Shown in pieces: positions 17,117 through 25,049 of a DNA stretch of 40,415 nt (positions are counted from its first letter, which is position 1; each line of letters starts with the position of its first letter). The stretch is from Nonomuraea turcica (GTDB taxonomy: Bacteria; Actinomycetota; Actinomycetes; Streptosporangiales; Streptosporangiaceae), in NCBI RefSeq assembly GCF_030718205.1, contig NZ_JAUZQF010000052.1, positions 1 through 40,415 on the forward strand, read 5' to 3'. The translations under genes and the position numbers were made by a program. Below the pieces are notes generated by a model, which made no database searches, had not been told where the DNA came from, and worked only from the letters and a program-made list of their open reading frames with translations.

Positions 17117-17275
17117 CACATCAGCGAGCCGGCCGGAAGCGGTGGGCTGGTGGCGATGAGGTGCGAGCTGTGGCGGGCTGCCGCCGGGGCTTGAGGCGCG
17201 CCCGTCCCGGCCTGGCGGAGCCGGGTCACGTTGGCCACTCGCATGCTGGGCACACTCTCTTCACCGTCGCGAGGA

Positions 17276-17359
17276 TCGCCATATATTGGCGATGTTCCTC
17301 ATCTTTTGCCAATCAATTGGTACACAAGATGTCGCTGTGAATGGGGGTGTGTCAAGATC
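17276..17359 (-). promoter_or_regulatory. Promoter and operator of the leftward VirB2-like/P450 unit
   Basis: Minus strand: TTGACA at 17355-17350 inside GATCTTGACACA, then 17 bp, then ACATCT at 17332-17327. The same GATCTTGACACA-N-ACATC arrangement with 17-bp spacing stands before the rightward operon (20410-20442). Downstream lies the near-palindrome 17276-17292 with arms TCGCCA/TGGCGA around TATAT. It is related to the CCCATATATGGG operator at 20480-20491. Confidence 0.6.
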
Positions 17360-17475
17360 GATGGCCAATGGATTGCTGAGACCGGTTGATCCGGCAGTAT
17401 CGACGCCCGTCGCGCCATGCCTGGTGACCAGGTAATTCGTTGCGTCCTTGTCCACTCTGTACCAAGATCTTTCCT

Positions 17476-17504
17476 CCATGTATGGTGTAGTCGTCCATCT
17501 ATGG
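17476..17504. promoter_or_regulatory. Paired CCATNNATGG operators upstream of the SRPBCC gene
   Basis: CCATGTATGG (17476-17485) and CCATCTATGG (17495-17504) are palindromic half-site pairs with starts 19 bp apart, about two helical turns, 47 bp before the GTG at 17551. Related sites occur at 17276-17292, 20362-20371 and 20471-20500. They are probably bound by the XRE regulator encoded at 19925-20335. Confidence 0.6.
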
Positions 17505-17550
17505 CGGGGTTGTGGCCATGGATGCCCCCTGACGACCCATGAGGTGAGGC

Positions 17551-17988
17551 GTGCGCCAGATCCGGACAGAGATCCACATCTCCGCTACTCCCGAGCAGGT
17601 ATGGGCGATCCTGACTGATTTCAAGAGCTATCCGGAGTGGAATCCGCTCGTCCCCGGGATGCGCGGAGAGGCGGTGGTGGGAAGCCGGTTGACTCTGCCC
17701 ACCGCCTTGAAGCCGGGGAGCTCCATCGTTGTGCCGATGCGCGCGATGGTGGAGGAGGCGACCCCGCCACGACGGCTGGCCTGGCGTACCAGGCTGATCG
17801 CCTCCGGCGTTGCCAGCTCACTGCATGATTTCGAGCTGACCCCCGACGCAGGGGGCACGCATGTGCTTCACAGAGAGACCATCACCGGGGCGATGGCCCC
17901 GATGATGTGGTCCACGGTGCGCCGGTTTGAGCCACTGTTCCACCAGCTCAATGAGCAGCTGAAGGCCCGCGCGGAAGCGTCGGTCTAA
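17551..17988 (+). CDS. SRPBCC (START-like) family protein
   Basis: A 145-residue single-domain SRPBCC/polyketide-cyclase-like protein, a helix-grip fold with a hydrophobic ligand pocket. The N-terminal ISATPEQVWAILTDFKSYPE followed by WNPLVPGMRG is diagnostic; the later PPRRLAWRTRL, HDFELTPDAGGTHVLHRETI and a C-terminal helix complete the fold. Such proteins bind, cyclise or dehydrate small hydrophobic molecules, or act as stress factors. The start is GTG with GAGG upstream. Paired palindromes sit just upstream. Its stop overlaps the stop of the convergent membrane-protein gene by 3 bases (TAA/TAG at 17985-17988). Confidence 0.9.
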   Translation: MRQIRTEIHISATPEQVWAILTDFKSYPEWNPLVPGMRGEAVVGSRLTLPTALKPGSSIVVPMRAMVEEATPPRRLAWRTRLIASGVASSLHDFELTPDAGGTHVLHRETITGAMAPMMWSTVRRFEPLFHQLNEQLKARAEASV

Positions 17989-19178
17989 GCCGGGCGTTGC
18001 GGGAGGGCCACGGAGCCAGCACCGAGGGGCAACTGGCCGTGAGCGTATTCCCGGGCGATCGCGGTGATCCAGGAGATGCCGCCCGCGATGTCGTCTGGGG
18101 TGTCCGGCCCGTAACCCCACATGGAGTGCTCGGTGGCGAGGTCGGGTCGCTGTACGAGAGCCACGGCGATCCAGGCCGCGTGGGCGGCGGCCTCGATCCG
18201 CTCCGTGGGCAGGCCGGCGGCCGCGGCTGCCGCACGGGCCTTGGCCAGGACCGTGGCTGACTCGGGCCAGGCCGCCAGGAGCCCGATCGCGTCGTGGATC
18301 TCGGTGACTGCGGCGATGAGCCGAGCGCCGATCGGCAGGTCCTCCCGCACGCGGATCACCCGCGGGTAGGCGGTGCGCAACGCGTGCCACAGCGGAGAGA
18401 TCAGGCGAAGGTCACGGCGAGCCCGATACCAGTTCAGCGGCAGAGACAGTGCTGGCAGGGCCAAGCCGAAGAAGCCGATGAGGTATCCGGGGTAGTTGAT
18501 GACCGCCGCCAGGTCGGCCGACCAGGGCCAGGGCCAGGGCGGGATGTGGGGAAACCAGGCTCTGAGGGCATCGGGCACCACGTAGAGCAGCGTGTACAGC
18601 GAGCGGGTGCCACCCAGATTGCCGATAGCCATGAGGTAGAGGCCGATCCTGGTCAGGCGGGAGGCAGCCGCGCGGCCCAGCAGCGCGAAGGAGACGGCTG
18701 CGAACACATAGACGGCCAGCAGGTATCCCTCGTACAGCCCGAGGGCGAGCATTTGCGCAGCCGATGCCCGGTGACCTCCTACGGCGTCGTAGGTGGTCAG
18801 GCGCTCCAGGTTGTGGGTGAGGGCCAGGGCTGAGGTGGTGGCGATGAGAGCAGCGGCTGTGGCCCAGACCGGCCACAGCACGCGCACCGGGCGCTGGCCC
18901 AGGCTCGCGCGGCCGAGCAGCAGCCAGCAGCCGACCGCGGACAAGGCGATGATCCCTGTGGCCATTTCCACGGCGAACGCGAGACCCGGCCGGTTGCTGA
19001 CGCGCAAGAGCTCCTCATGGAAGGCGGGTTGCGGCGCGATGGTGGCGTTCAGGCATGCGCTGACCAGCGCAACGCCGATCAGGGCGTGCCGGGGTGATCT
19101 GCGGATTCCGGGCAGGCGCAGGAGTGCGATCACCCACATGGGGACCAGGGCGAGAGCGATGATCAGGCTGCTGTTCAT
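17985..19178 (-). CDS. Polytopic membrane protein, MAB_1171c/DUF6545-like
   Basis: A 397-residue protein with about seven transmembrane helices in the first 260 residues (SLIIALALVPMWVIALLRL, ALIGVALVSACLNATIAP, MATGIIALSAVGCWLLLG and others) and a soluble C-terminal half of about 130 residues (LPLNWYRARRDLRLISPLW onwards). This layout, and its position directly after XRE regulator and ImmA/IrrE-like genes, matches the actinobacterial family annotated MAB_1171c-like putative transporter; its function is not established. It is the third gene of the regulatory trio, 8 bp after the protease gene. A role as sensor or anchor for the regulator-protease pair is an inference. Confidence 0.75.
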   Translation of the reverse strand: MNSSLIIALALVPMWVIALLRLPGIRRSPRHALIGVALVSACLNATIAPQPAFHEELLRVSNRPGLAFAVEMATGIIALSAVGCWLLLGRASLGQRPVRVLWPVWATAAALIATTSALALTHNLERLTTYDAVGGHRASAAQMLALGLYEGYLLAVYVFAAVSFALLGRAAASRLTRIGLYLMAIGNLGGTRSLYTLLYVVPDALRAWFPHIPPWPWPWSADLAAVINYPGYLIGFFGLALPALSLPLNWYRARRDLRLISPLWHALRTAYPRVIRVREDLPIGARLIAAVTEIHDAIGLLAAWPESATVLAKARAAAAAAGLPTERIEAAAHAAWIAVALVQRPDLATEHSMWGYGPDTPDDIAGGISWITAIAREYAHGQLPLGAGSVALPQRPA

Positions 19179-19186
19179 CGCGGCCG

Positions 19187-19879
19187 CTACTCGTCGCGGT
19201 AGGGGTTGAGCAGCGGGCCGGCCAGTTCGCGCAAGGCCCCGCCCTGCTCGGGGTTGAGGCTCTTGAGCCCGCCACGGCGGACCCGGTCGCCCAGGGCCGT
19301 GGCCAGAGCGTCGGCTTCGCTCTCCAGCCGTCCCCGATCACACAGGGTACGGCCCAGCACGGCCTGGATAGCGGATCGTCCGCCGGGGGTGGGAGGCAGG
19401 CCGTGTGCCTGGCGGATCGCGGCGGCGAAGTCGACGATCTGCCGTCCGGCGTCCTCGTCCAGCTCCGCCATGCTGCGCGTCAAGACCAGCAGATCCGCAT
19501 CCGAGGAGGCCTGGTCGGCGGACGGATACAGGGTCCGAGCGGCGATGTTCTCGCGAGCCTCGGGCTCCTTGTAGTGGCCGAGGACCAGATGCGCCGCCTC
19601 ATGGAAGATCATCATGAGCTGGTGCGGGGCGGGCACGTAGCCCGCGTATCCGATGATGTCCAGGTCGTTCGTGCGGATGTAGAGCCCGCCCACGCCGCAG
19701 GCGTCCAGCCGGGAGAATTGGCCGAGCTGAAAGGGGTGTGCGACGACATGACGCGCCGCCAGGCGGCCGAGCACGCCGCAGAATTGTTCCAGGTCGAAGG
19801 GGTCGGGCACCTGGTGTAGCAGTGTGGCGTGCTCGCGCCGTAACTGCGCGAATAGCGTTCGGCGGGGCCACCGGAACAT
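19187..19879 (-). CDS. ImmA/IrrE-type zinc metallopeptidase
   Basis: A 230-residue protein with the zinc motif HEAAH at residues 93-97 inside MMIFHEAAHLVLGH, typical of ImmA/IrrE (COG2856) peptidases. Known relatives cleave partner XRE repressors (ImmA of ICEBs1, IrrE of Deinococcus). ATG 19879 follows GGAGGGAGG; an upstream TTG 19894 is less likely. Residues 132-163 (VLTRSMAELDEDAGRQIVDF, ending HGLPP) match residues 102-133 of the regulator upstream at 21 of 32 positions. That shared segment may be a docking interface. Gaps of 45 bp upstream and 8 bp downstream make one operon with the XRE and membrane-protein genes. Confidence 0.85.
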   Translation of the reverse strand: MFRWPRRTLFAQLRREHATLLHQVPDPFDLEQFCGVLGRLAARHVVAHPFQLGQFSRLDACGVGGLYIRTNDLDIIGYAGYVPAPHQLMMIFHEAAHLVLGHYKEPEARENIAARTLYPSADQASSDADLLVLTRSMAELDEDAGRQIVDFAAAIRQAHGLPPTPGGRSAIQAVLGRTLCDRGRLESEADALATALGDRVRRGGLKSLNPEQGGALRELAGPLLNPYRDE

Positions 19880-19924
19880 CGGGCCTCCCTCCAAGAGAAC
19901 GATCAGGGGCCTGGGTGCTGGTGG

Positions 19925-20335
19925 TCATTGATCCACTGGTGGCAGGCCGTGGACGCGGCGGACCATGTTCGTGAAGTCGATGATCTGCTGCCGGGCGTCC
20001 TCATCCAGCTCACCGATGCTGCGGGTGAGAACGTACATCTCCGGGGTGGGCCCCGTGCTTGCCGCATCGGACGCCGCGCCGGCGTCATCGCCGCCCGACG
20101 GCGCGCTCTCGCCGGCCCAATAGCCGAGCGGCACATCGGGAAACAGCGTTTGCAACGCGCCCATGGTCTTGGCGGTCGGATTGGTCATCTCGCCTCTTTT
20201 GGCGCGGCCAACCTGACTGGAGCTCCAGCCCAGCGCCGCCTGGAGCTCCTTGTCGCTCTTGCCGGTCAGAGCACGCTGGATCCGTTCCGCGATCACGCGC
20301 TCCCGAGCTGTAGGCGCATCACTCTTGCCTGCCAC
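19925..20335 (-). CDS. XRE-family transcriptional regulator
   Basis: A 136-residue DNA-binding protein. The helix-turn-helix spans about residues 11-65 (ERIQRALTGKSDKELQAALG, then SSSQVGRAKRGEMTNPTAKT), followed by a Gly/Ala/Ser linker and a C-terminal helical segment (102-133) shared with the neighbouring metallopeptidase. Start GTG 20335. It is transcribed away from the long rightward operon. CCATNNATGG-type palindromes in the intervening region and before two other units make it the likely regulator of all of them and of itself. By analogy with ImmR/ImmA, the protease product would relieve repression; this is inference. Confidence 0.85.
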   Translation of the reverse strand: MAGKSDAPTARERVIAERIQRALTGKSDKELQAALGWSSSQVGRAKRGEMTNPTAKTMGALQTLFPDVPLGYWAGESAPSGGDDAGAASDAASTGPTPEMYVLTRSIGELDEDARQQIIDFTNMVRRVHGLPPVDQ

Positions 20336-20361
20336 GATCCCCGCTCCTCACGGTCACACCT

Positions 20362-20371
20362 CCATAGATGA
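20362..20371. promoter_or_regulatory. Operator-like site CCATAGATGA before the XRE gene
   Basis: CCATAGATGA resembles the CCATNNATGG sites at 17476-17504, with one mismatch at the last base. It lies 27 bp upstream of the regulator's GTG, a suitable place for autoregulation. Confidence 0.4.
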
Positions 20372-20413
20372 AGGCTCCGATCGAGGAATCTCACAATACA
20401 TGGGCGGGAGATC

Positions 20414-20442
20414 TTGACACATCCCCTGCCTCATATACATCG
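20414..20442 (+). promoter_or_regulatory. Promoter of the rightward operon
   Basis: TTGACA at 20414-20419 inside GATCTTGACACA, 17-bp spacer, then ACATCG at 20437-20442. The same arrangement, including the flanking GATC and ACATC, precedes the leftward unit at 17359-17327, so the two look duplicated. The -10 is far from consensus; conservation between the copies is the main evidence. Confidence 0.5.
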
Positions 20443-20470
20443 TGTTCAACAATAAATGAGTGCTTTATCA

Positions 20471-20500
20471 CCAAACTCACCCATATATGGGCGAGTTTGG
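20471..20500. promoter_or_regulatory. 30-bp palindromic operator
   Basis: The core CCCATATATGGG (20480-20491 region) is flanked by arms CCAAACTC (20471-20478) and GAGTTTGG (20493-20500). The whole 30 bp is a palindrome with a single mismatched pair (A at 20479 against C at 20492). It lies between the promoter and the first gene of the rightward operon, where a bound dimer or tetramer would block elongation. Confidence 0.75.
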
Positions 20501-20573
20501 TGGCGGCCGGAAACCTGCGCAGCGGCCTGCTCACAACCGATCACCGTCGCCCCCCGTCCTCGGAGATGCAACG

Positions 20574-21428
20574 ATGCCGTTGAACGACCCTCTGCCCATG
20601 CGGTCAGCCAACGCCGGTTCCTTAGCCCTGGTGGCCTCCCGCGTCTGCCGGCGCGCTCTGCCCGACGCCTGCGCCGTGCGAGTGAGCGAACTCGCCGCCG
20701 GCGAGGGAGTGCACATCTGGCTGGACGGCGCCCCAGCCCCTGCGGCGTCCGGCTGGGCGGCTCTGCACCGCCTCCAGCGCCAACTGCAGCTCCTCGGCCT
20801 GCATGTGGAGCTTGAGCGGGACGCCCGCGGACTGCTGGTCCTGGGATGGAGCGTGCCGTCCCTGATGCACCGCGCGCGTCAGCTGCGTTCAGCCCTGGAC
20901 CACCGGCTCAGCGACTTCCAGACCACCGCGCACGTTGCCGTCGCCCACGCCGCTGAGCTGTGTGCGCGGCTAAACGACGGCGGTGATGATGATGCCCTCC
21001 TGGTTGCCCAGACCTGCGCGTTCGTGTGCGAGCAGTTGCGCTGGCCGGGCTTGCTGGCTGACCTGGACGGCTGGATGCGCCACTCCGACCTGCCCGAACA
21101 CCAGGTCCTGCTCGCCCAGATCATCGGCCTGGAAGCGAAGATCGCCCACAGGTGTGCCGAGCATCTGGTGTATGCGCGGCTGCTGGCCACGTCGGCCTGC
21201 CGCCTGGCCCGCAGCGGCGATCTGCATCGAGCCCAGCAGCGCGTGCTGACGGCTGCCGCGCCATGGCTGCGCGCCGGCGAGTTGCTGGCCCAGCGTGCGG
21301 TCCATGGCGGGGACCCACTGCCGCTGGTGGCCGGCGGGCCGGTGGCCAGCCTGACTGACCGGCTCATCGCCGTGAGCGTCCCCAACCACGGCCGCGCGCC
21401 GAGCTGGACGGGCCCGCGATGGTCGTGA
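20574..21428 (+). CDS. Hypothetical protein, first gene of the rightward operon
   Basis: A 284-residue protein I do not recognise. ATG 20574 follows GGAG by 8 nt; the in-frame ATG at 20460 would start upstream of the operator palindrome and is unlikely. The first 80 residues mix beta and alpha (VRVSELAAGEGVHIWLDGAP, LQRQLQLLGLHVELERDARG). The rest is almost entirely helical and Leu/Ala-rich (SALDHRLSDFQTTAHVAVAH, ACRLARSGDLHRAQQRVLTA), reminiscent of a helical repeat or ligand-binding bundle. No signal or membrane segment. It overlaps the MFS gene by 10 nt. Confidence 0.7.
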   Translation: MPLNDPLPMRSANAGSLALVASRVCRRALPDACAVRVSELAAGEGVHIWLDGAPAPAASGWAALHRLQRQLQLLGLHVELERDARGLLVLGWSVPSLMHRARQLRSALDHRLSDFQTTAHVAVAHAAELCARLNDGGDDDALLVAQTCAFVCEQLRWPGLLADLDGWMRHSDLPEHQVLLAQIIGLEAKIAHRCAEHLVYARLLATSACRLARSGDLHRAQQRVLTAAAPWLRAGELLAQRAVHGGDPLPLVAGGPVASLTDRLIAVSVPNHGRAPSWTGPRWS

Positions 21429-23110
21429 CCGTCGGGCCGGGCCATGCTGTCGCGTCGCCGCGGCCGCGCGCCTCCGCGGGCGCCTCGCACCGCCGCCCGT
21501 CGTCGTCGCAGGTGCTGGTGCGGGCGGTCGGTGCCGCCGTGACGGGCCTGGTGATGGCCGACACGCTTGCCTCCACCCTGGTGCTGCCGCTGCTCGGCCA
21601 GGATCCGATCACACGAGGCGTGCCGCTGGCGCAGCTCAGCCTGCTCACCACCGCCTACCTCGCCGCCATCGCCGCGCTGCTGACTCCGGCCGGACGCCTG
21701 GCGGACCTGATCGGCCGGCGCGCCGTGCTGGCCGTGGGCCTGGCCGTCTTCACGGCCGGCGCGTTCACGATGGCGTTCGCCTCCAGCTGGGCGCTGCTGC
21801 TGATCGCCCGCCTGGCCCAAGGGGTGGCGGCGGCGATGATGCTGCCGTCCGCGCTGGGGCTGCTGCTGAGCCGGGTGGGGGATCAGCAGCGCCGCGGCGC
21901 GGCCGCGCTGTGGGGCGCGGCCACCGGCGCCGGCGGGCTGGTCGCGCACGCATTCGGCGGGCTGATGGCCGACACTCACGGGTGGCGGGCGCTGTATCTG
22001 CCGGTGGGCACCACCGCCGTGGCGCTGCTGCTGCTGGTGGCGGCGCTGCCGCGCACGCCGGCTGGTGAGCGTCGGCCGCTGAACGTGGTGGGAATGCTCG
22101 CCTCGGCGGCCGCCATCGCGGCAGCCGTGCTGCTGCTGTCCTGCGGCGGGTCGTGGGGGTGGACCTCGCCCGCCACGCTGGCGGCGGCCGCCGTGATGGT
22201 GAGCGGCACGAGCCTGGCCTTGGCCCGCACCCGCCGCCCCCCTGTGGGCGGCCGGGCGGGCGGCCCGGCGGGCGGTGGGGAGGATGCGCCGCTGTGGCGC
22301 TGCCCGGGGTTCTCCTGGGGGCTGCTGACGTCGCTGCTGTACGGGCTGCTCGCGTTCCCGCTGCTAGCGGTCGCGCCGCTGGTGCTGCGCGAAGGCGGGA
22401 TGAGCCCCACCAGCGTGGGCGTGGCGCTGGCGCCGCTGTCGGCCGCCGTCATGCTGGCCAGCACGCTGGTGGCGCGGGCGGCCCGCCGCGCCGGCACATC
22501 CTGGATGGTCTACGCCGGCGCCTACCTCAGCGCCATCGGCCTGGTGGTGTTGTACGTCGCCCCGCAGACCTCGCTCGGTGCGCTCGCCGGGCTGGTCGTC
22601 ACCGGTGTGGGGTTCGGGTTCATCTCCACGACCGCGACCATCGCGGGCACCCTGGGCGTGGCCCCCTCCCGCTACGCCACCGCCATCGGTTCGATCACCA
22701 CCGCGCGCATGCTCGGCGGCGCCATCGGGCCCGCGGCCGCGCTCGCTTACCTGACGTCGACCGGCCAGGACCCGGGTGAGGGCTACCCCGACGTGCTGGC
22801 CGGCGGTGTCGGCTTGAGCCTGCTGCTGGGGGTGCTGTCGCTGGCGCGCCGCATCCGGCACACCAAGAGCGCGGCGGTGATCTCCGCCCCGCCGGCCCCG
22901 CCCGCGCTGGCCGCGCTCGCCGCGCGGCCGGGGGAGGTGGAGCGGCTGCGGCAGACGCTGCAGCGCCAGCGCGCCCGCCTGGAGGCCATCGCCCGCACCG
23001 CCGAGGAAGAGCTGATCACGCTGAGCACCCGCACCGATTCCAGCCGCGGACGCGCCGCTGCCTGGAACCCGTCGTCGTCGTTCGCCCCGCCCCCGCAAGG
23101 AGCACCATGA
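21419..23110 (+). CDS. MFS transporter, DHA2-like (14 helices) with coiled-coil tail
   Basis: A 563-residue drug:proton-antiporter-type exporter. The motif A-like loop GRLADLIGRRAVLAVGLAVF lies between helices 2 and 3, motif C-like glycine-rich helix in GAATGAGGLVAHAFGGLMAD, and about 14 hydrophobic segments follow, the DHA2 arrangement used for antibiotic export. The last 80 residues are cytosolic and unusual: Pro/Ala linker, then a predicted coiled coil (GEVERLRQTLQRQRARLEAI) and a Ser/Pro tail. The ATG overlaps the preceding gene by 10 nt and the next gene by ATGA. In context it probably exports, or gives immunity to, the product of the neighbouring enzymes. Confidence 0.9.
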   Translation: MVVTVGPGHAVASPRPRASAGASHRRPSSSQVLVRAVGAAVTGLVMADTLASTLVLPLLGQDPITRGVPLAQLSLLTTAYLAAIAALLTPAGRLADLIGRRAVLAVGLAVFTAGAFTMAFASSWALLLIARLAQGVAAAMMLPSALGLLLSRVGDQQRRGAAALWGAATGAGGLVAHAFGGLMADTHGWRALYLPVGTTAVALLLLVAALPRTPAGERRPLNVVGMLASAAAIAAAVLLLSCGGSWGWTSPATLAAAAVMVSGTSLALARTRRPPVGGRAGGPAGGGEDAPLWRCPGFSWGLLTSLLYGLLAFPLLAVAPLVLREGGMSPTSVGVALAPLSAAVMLASTLVARAARRAGTSWMVYAGAYLSAIGLVVLYVAPQTSLGALAGLVVTGVGFGFISTTATIAGTLGVAPSRYATAIGSITTARMLGGAIGPAAALAYLTSTGQDPGEGYPDVLAGGVGLSLLLGVLSLARRIRHTKSAAVISAPPAPPALAALAARPGEVERLRQTLQRQRARLEAIARTAEEELITLSTRTDSSRGRAAAWNPSSSFAPPPQGAP

Positions 23111-23433
23111 CCGCCCTGGACATCGGCGCGCCCGCACCGCGCTACCGCATGCCCTACCCCGCCCCCCTCACGGCCCCCCTCACGGGCCCCCTTACGGCCC
23201 CGGCCCCGCCGCCGTCCATGCCGACCGCCCCGCCGGTGATGTCACCGGTCGGCTGGGACTGGGACGGCCGCGTCGACACGCTGCCGCTGCTGCGCACCAC
23301 CGACATCCGCTCGATGGAGCGGCTGCGCGCCATCCGCGACTACGCCCACCGCGGCATGGCCGACATCGACTTCCTGCTCGACCTCCTGGACGCGGCAGGC
23401 GGCCCGTCGGTGGAGGGAGCCGGCTCACTATGA
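23107..23433 (+). CDS. Small hypothetical protein with Pro-rich N-terminus
   Basis: A 108-residue protein, unknown family. Residues 10-50 are a Pro/Ala/Thr-rich low-complexity stretch (PLTAPLTGPLTAPAPPPSMP). The rest has a WDWDGRVDTLPLLRTTDIRS motif and a C-terminal helix (MERLRAIRDYAHRGMADIDF, then LLDLLDAAGG). Stop-start overlaps on both sides (ATGA with MFS, ATGA with the ThDP-fold gene) argue that it is a real gene made in fixed ratio with its neighbours, perhaps an adaptor. Confidence 0.65.
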   Translation: MTALDIGAPAPRYRMPYPAPLTAPLTGPLTAPAPPPSMPTAPPVMSPVGWDWDGRVDTLPLLRTTDIRSMERLRAIRDYAHRGMADIDFLLDLLDAAGGPSVEGAGSL

Positions 23434-25049
23434 CCTGCCTCCACAGGCCGGCCGCGGCGGCCGCCGTCATGGCGGCACCGCTGGCCGCGATCGGCGTCCG
23501 TACCGTCGTCGGCACGCTGACCTGCGACGCCTGCGCCTGGACGGACGCCCTCACCGCACACCAGGTGCGTCACGTAACCGCCCAGCACGCCGGCGGCGCC
23601 GCCGCACTGGCCACCGCCGCCGCCCGCATCGGCGGGCAGCTCACCGCCCTGCTCCTGGGCCCAGACGACGCGCTGGCCGACGCCCTGGCCGGCATCTACG
23701 ACGCCGCCAGGACCCAGACGCCGATGCTCGTGCTCCAGCTGCAGCCCAGCCCAGACACCACGATGGCCTGGGCCGAGGCCGAACTGCTGGAGGCGGCCGG
23801 GGCGCTGGTGCGGGACCTGCCACACCTACGGCACGCGCCTGCCCTGCTGCCGGAGGCGGTTCGGGCGGCACGCGAGCACCGCAGGCCGGTCGTGGTCACC
23901 GTCTCCGCGCCCCACCCTGCCAACACCCCCGCCGACGACGGCGCCGATCAGGACGCCGATCAGAGCCTGGAGCACCTGCCGCTGGACCTGCAGGCGGTTC
24001 CGGTGGCCGACCCTGCCGCCGTGGAGGACCTGGCCGGACTACTCACCCAGGCGCGCCGGCCACTGTTCATCGCCGGCCGCGGCGCCCGCGCCAGCGGCGC
24101 CATGCTCGAAACCCTGGCCGACCAGGCAGCCGCGCTGCTGGCCACGACCCTGGCCGCGCACGGCATGAGCGAGGGCAACCCCTGGCACATCGGCATCGCC
24201 GGCGTGCTGTCCACACCGGGTATGGCCGACCTGATAGCGGCCGCGGACGCGGTCATCGGCTGGGGCTGCAGCCTCAACGACTGGACCACCTGCCACGGCA
24301 CGCTGCTGGCGCCGGACGCCCGGGTGGCGCAGGTCGACATCGACCCGGCCGCGCTCGGCGCCCACCACCGGATCGATCTCGGCGTTGCCGGTGACGTGGG
24401 CCGCACCGCCGCAGCGGTCCGGCGGATCCTGCCGCCGCAAAGCGGCTATCGCAGCGAGAGTGTGCGCCGGCGCATCGCCGAGCAGCGCAGCTGGCACGAC
24501 ATCGGCTACCAGCCCATGCTGGACGGCCAGGGCCGCATCGATCCGCGTACGCTATCCCTGCTGCTGGACACGCTGCTGCCCGCCGAACGCACCCTCACCG
24601 TCGCGTGCGACAGCATCGTCGGCTACCCGATCAGCTATCTGCGGGTGCCCGACGCTGCCGGGTTCGTGCTCGCGCCGGCACCTCATCTCGCTCTGGCCGG
24701 AGGCATCGGCGCGGCTCTGGCCAGAGCGGACCGGCTGGCGGTGACCACGCTCGATGCGCGTGGCGCCCTGACGGCCGCCGCCGAGCTCGAGACGGCGGCC
24801 CGGCTGCACGCCCGCCTGCTGATCGTCGTCTACGACGAACAGCCCGGGATCGACTTCGAGCAGATCGCCACCGCGCACGGCTGCGCAGCCGGGGTGGTCC
24901 GTTACGCGGAAGACCTCAGCCTGCTGTCGCAGTGGCTGGCCCAGCCCGCGCCGGGTCCCCTGCTGCTGCACGCCCACACCCACCCGCAGGCGTGGTGGCG
25001 CCAGCACAACACCCCGGCATCCACGACGGCGCCCTGGAGCGCGGCCTGA
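23430..25049 (+). CDS. ThDP-enzyme-fold protein (acetolactate synthase-like) with degenerate active site
   Basis: A 539-residue protein with the three-domain order of acetolactate synthase/MenD-type enzymes: PYR domain (about 25-170), a good central domain (ARRPLFIAGRGARASGAMLE, then ADAVIGWGCSLNDW and VAQVDIDPAALG) and PP domain (about 360-520). The catalytic Glu of the PYR domain, normally in H-E-x-G, aligns to Gln52 (VTAQHAGGAAAL). The ThDP motif GDG...NN is replaced by LDARG (Asp442) and DE (469-470), so cofactor binding and catalysis are doubtful. It overlaps the preceding gene by ATGA and the 38-codon frame by TGATG. It may have a non-catalytic or altered role in chorismate-linked metabolism. 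Confidence 0.8.
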   Translation: MTCLHRPAAAAAVMAAPLAAIGVRTVVGTLTCDACAWTDALTAHQVRHVTAQHAGGAAALATAAARIGGQLTALLLGPDDALADALAGIYDAARTQTPMLVLQLQPSPDTTMAWAEAELLEAAGALVRDLPHLRHAPALLPEAVRAAREHRRPVVVTVSAPHPANTPADDGADQDADQSLEHLPLDLQAVPVADPAAVEDLAGLLTQARRPLFIAGRGARASGAMLETLADQAAALLATTLAAHGMSEGNPWHIGIAGVLSTPGMADLIAAADAVIGWGCSLNDWTTCHGTLLAPDARVAQVDIDPAALGAHHRIDLGVAGDVGRTAAAVRRILPPQSGYRSESVRRRIAEQRSWHDIGYQPMLDGQGRIDPRTLSLLLDTLLPAERTLTVACDSIVGYPISYLRVPDAAGFVLAPAPHLALAGGIGAALARADRLAVTTLDARGALTAAAELETAARLHARLLIVVYDEQPGIDFEQIATAHGCAAGVVRYAEDLSLLSQWLAQPAPGPLLLHAHTHPQAWWRQHNTPASTTAPWSAA

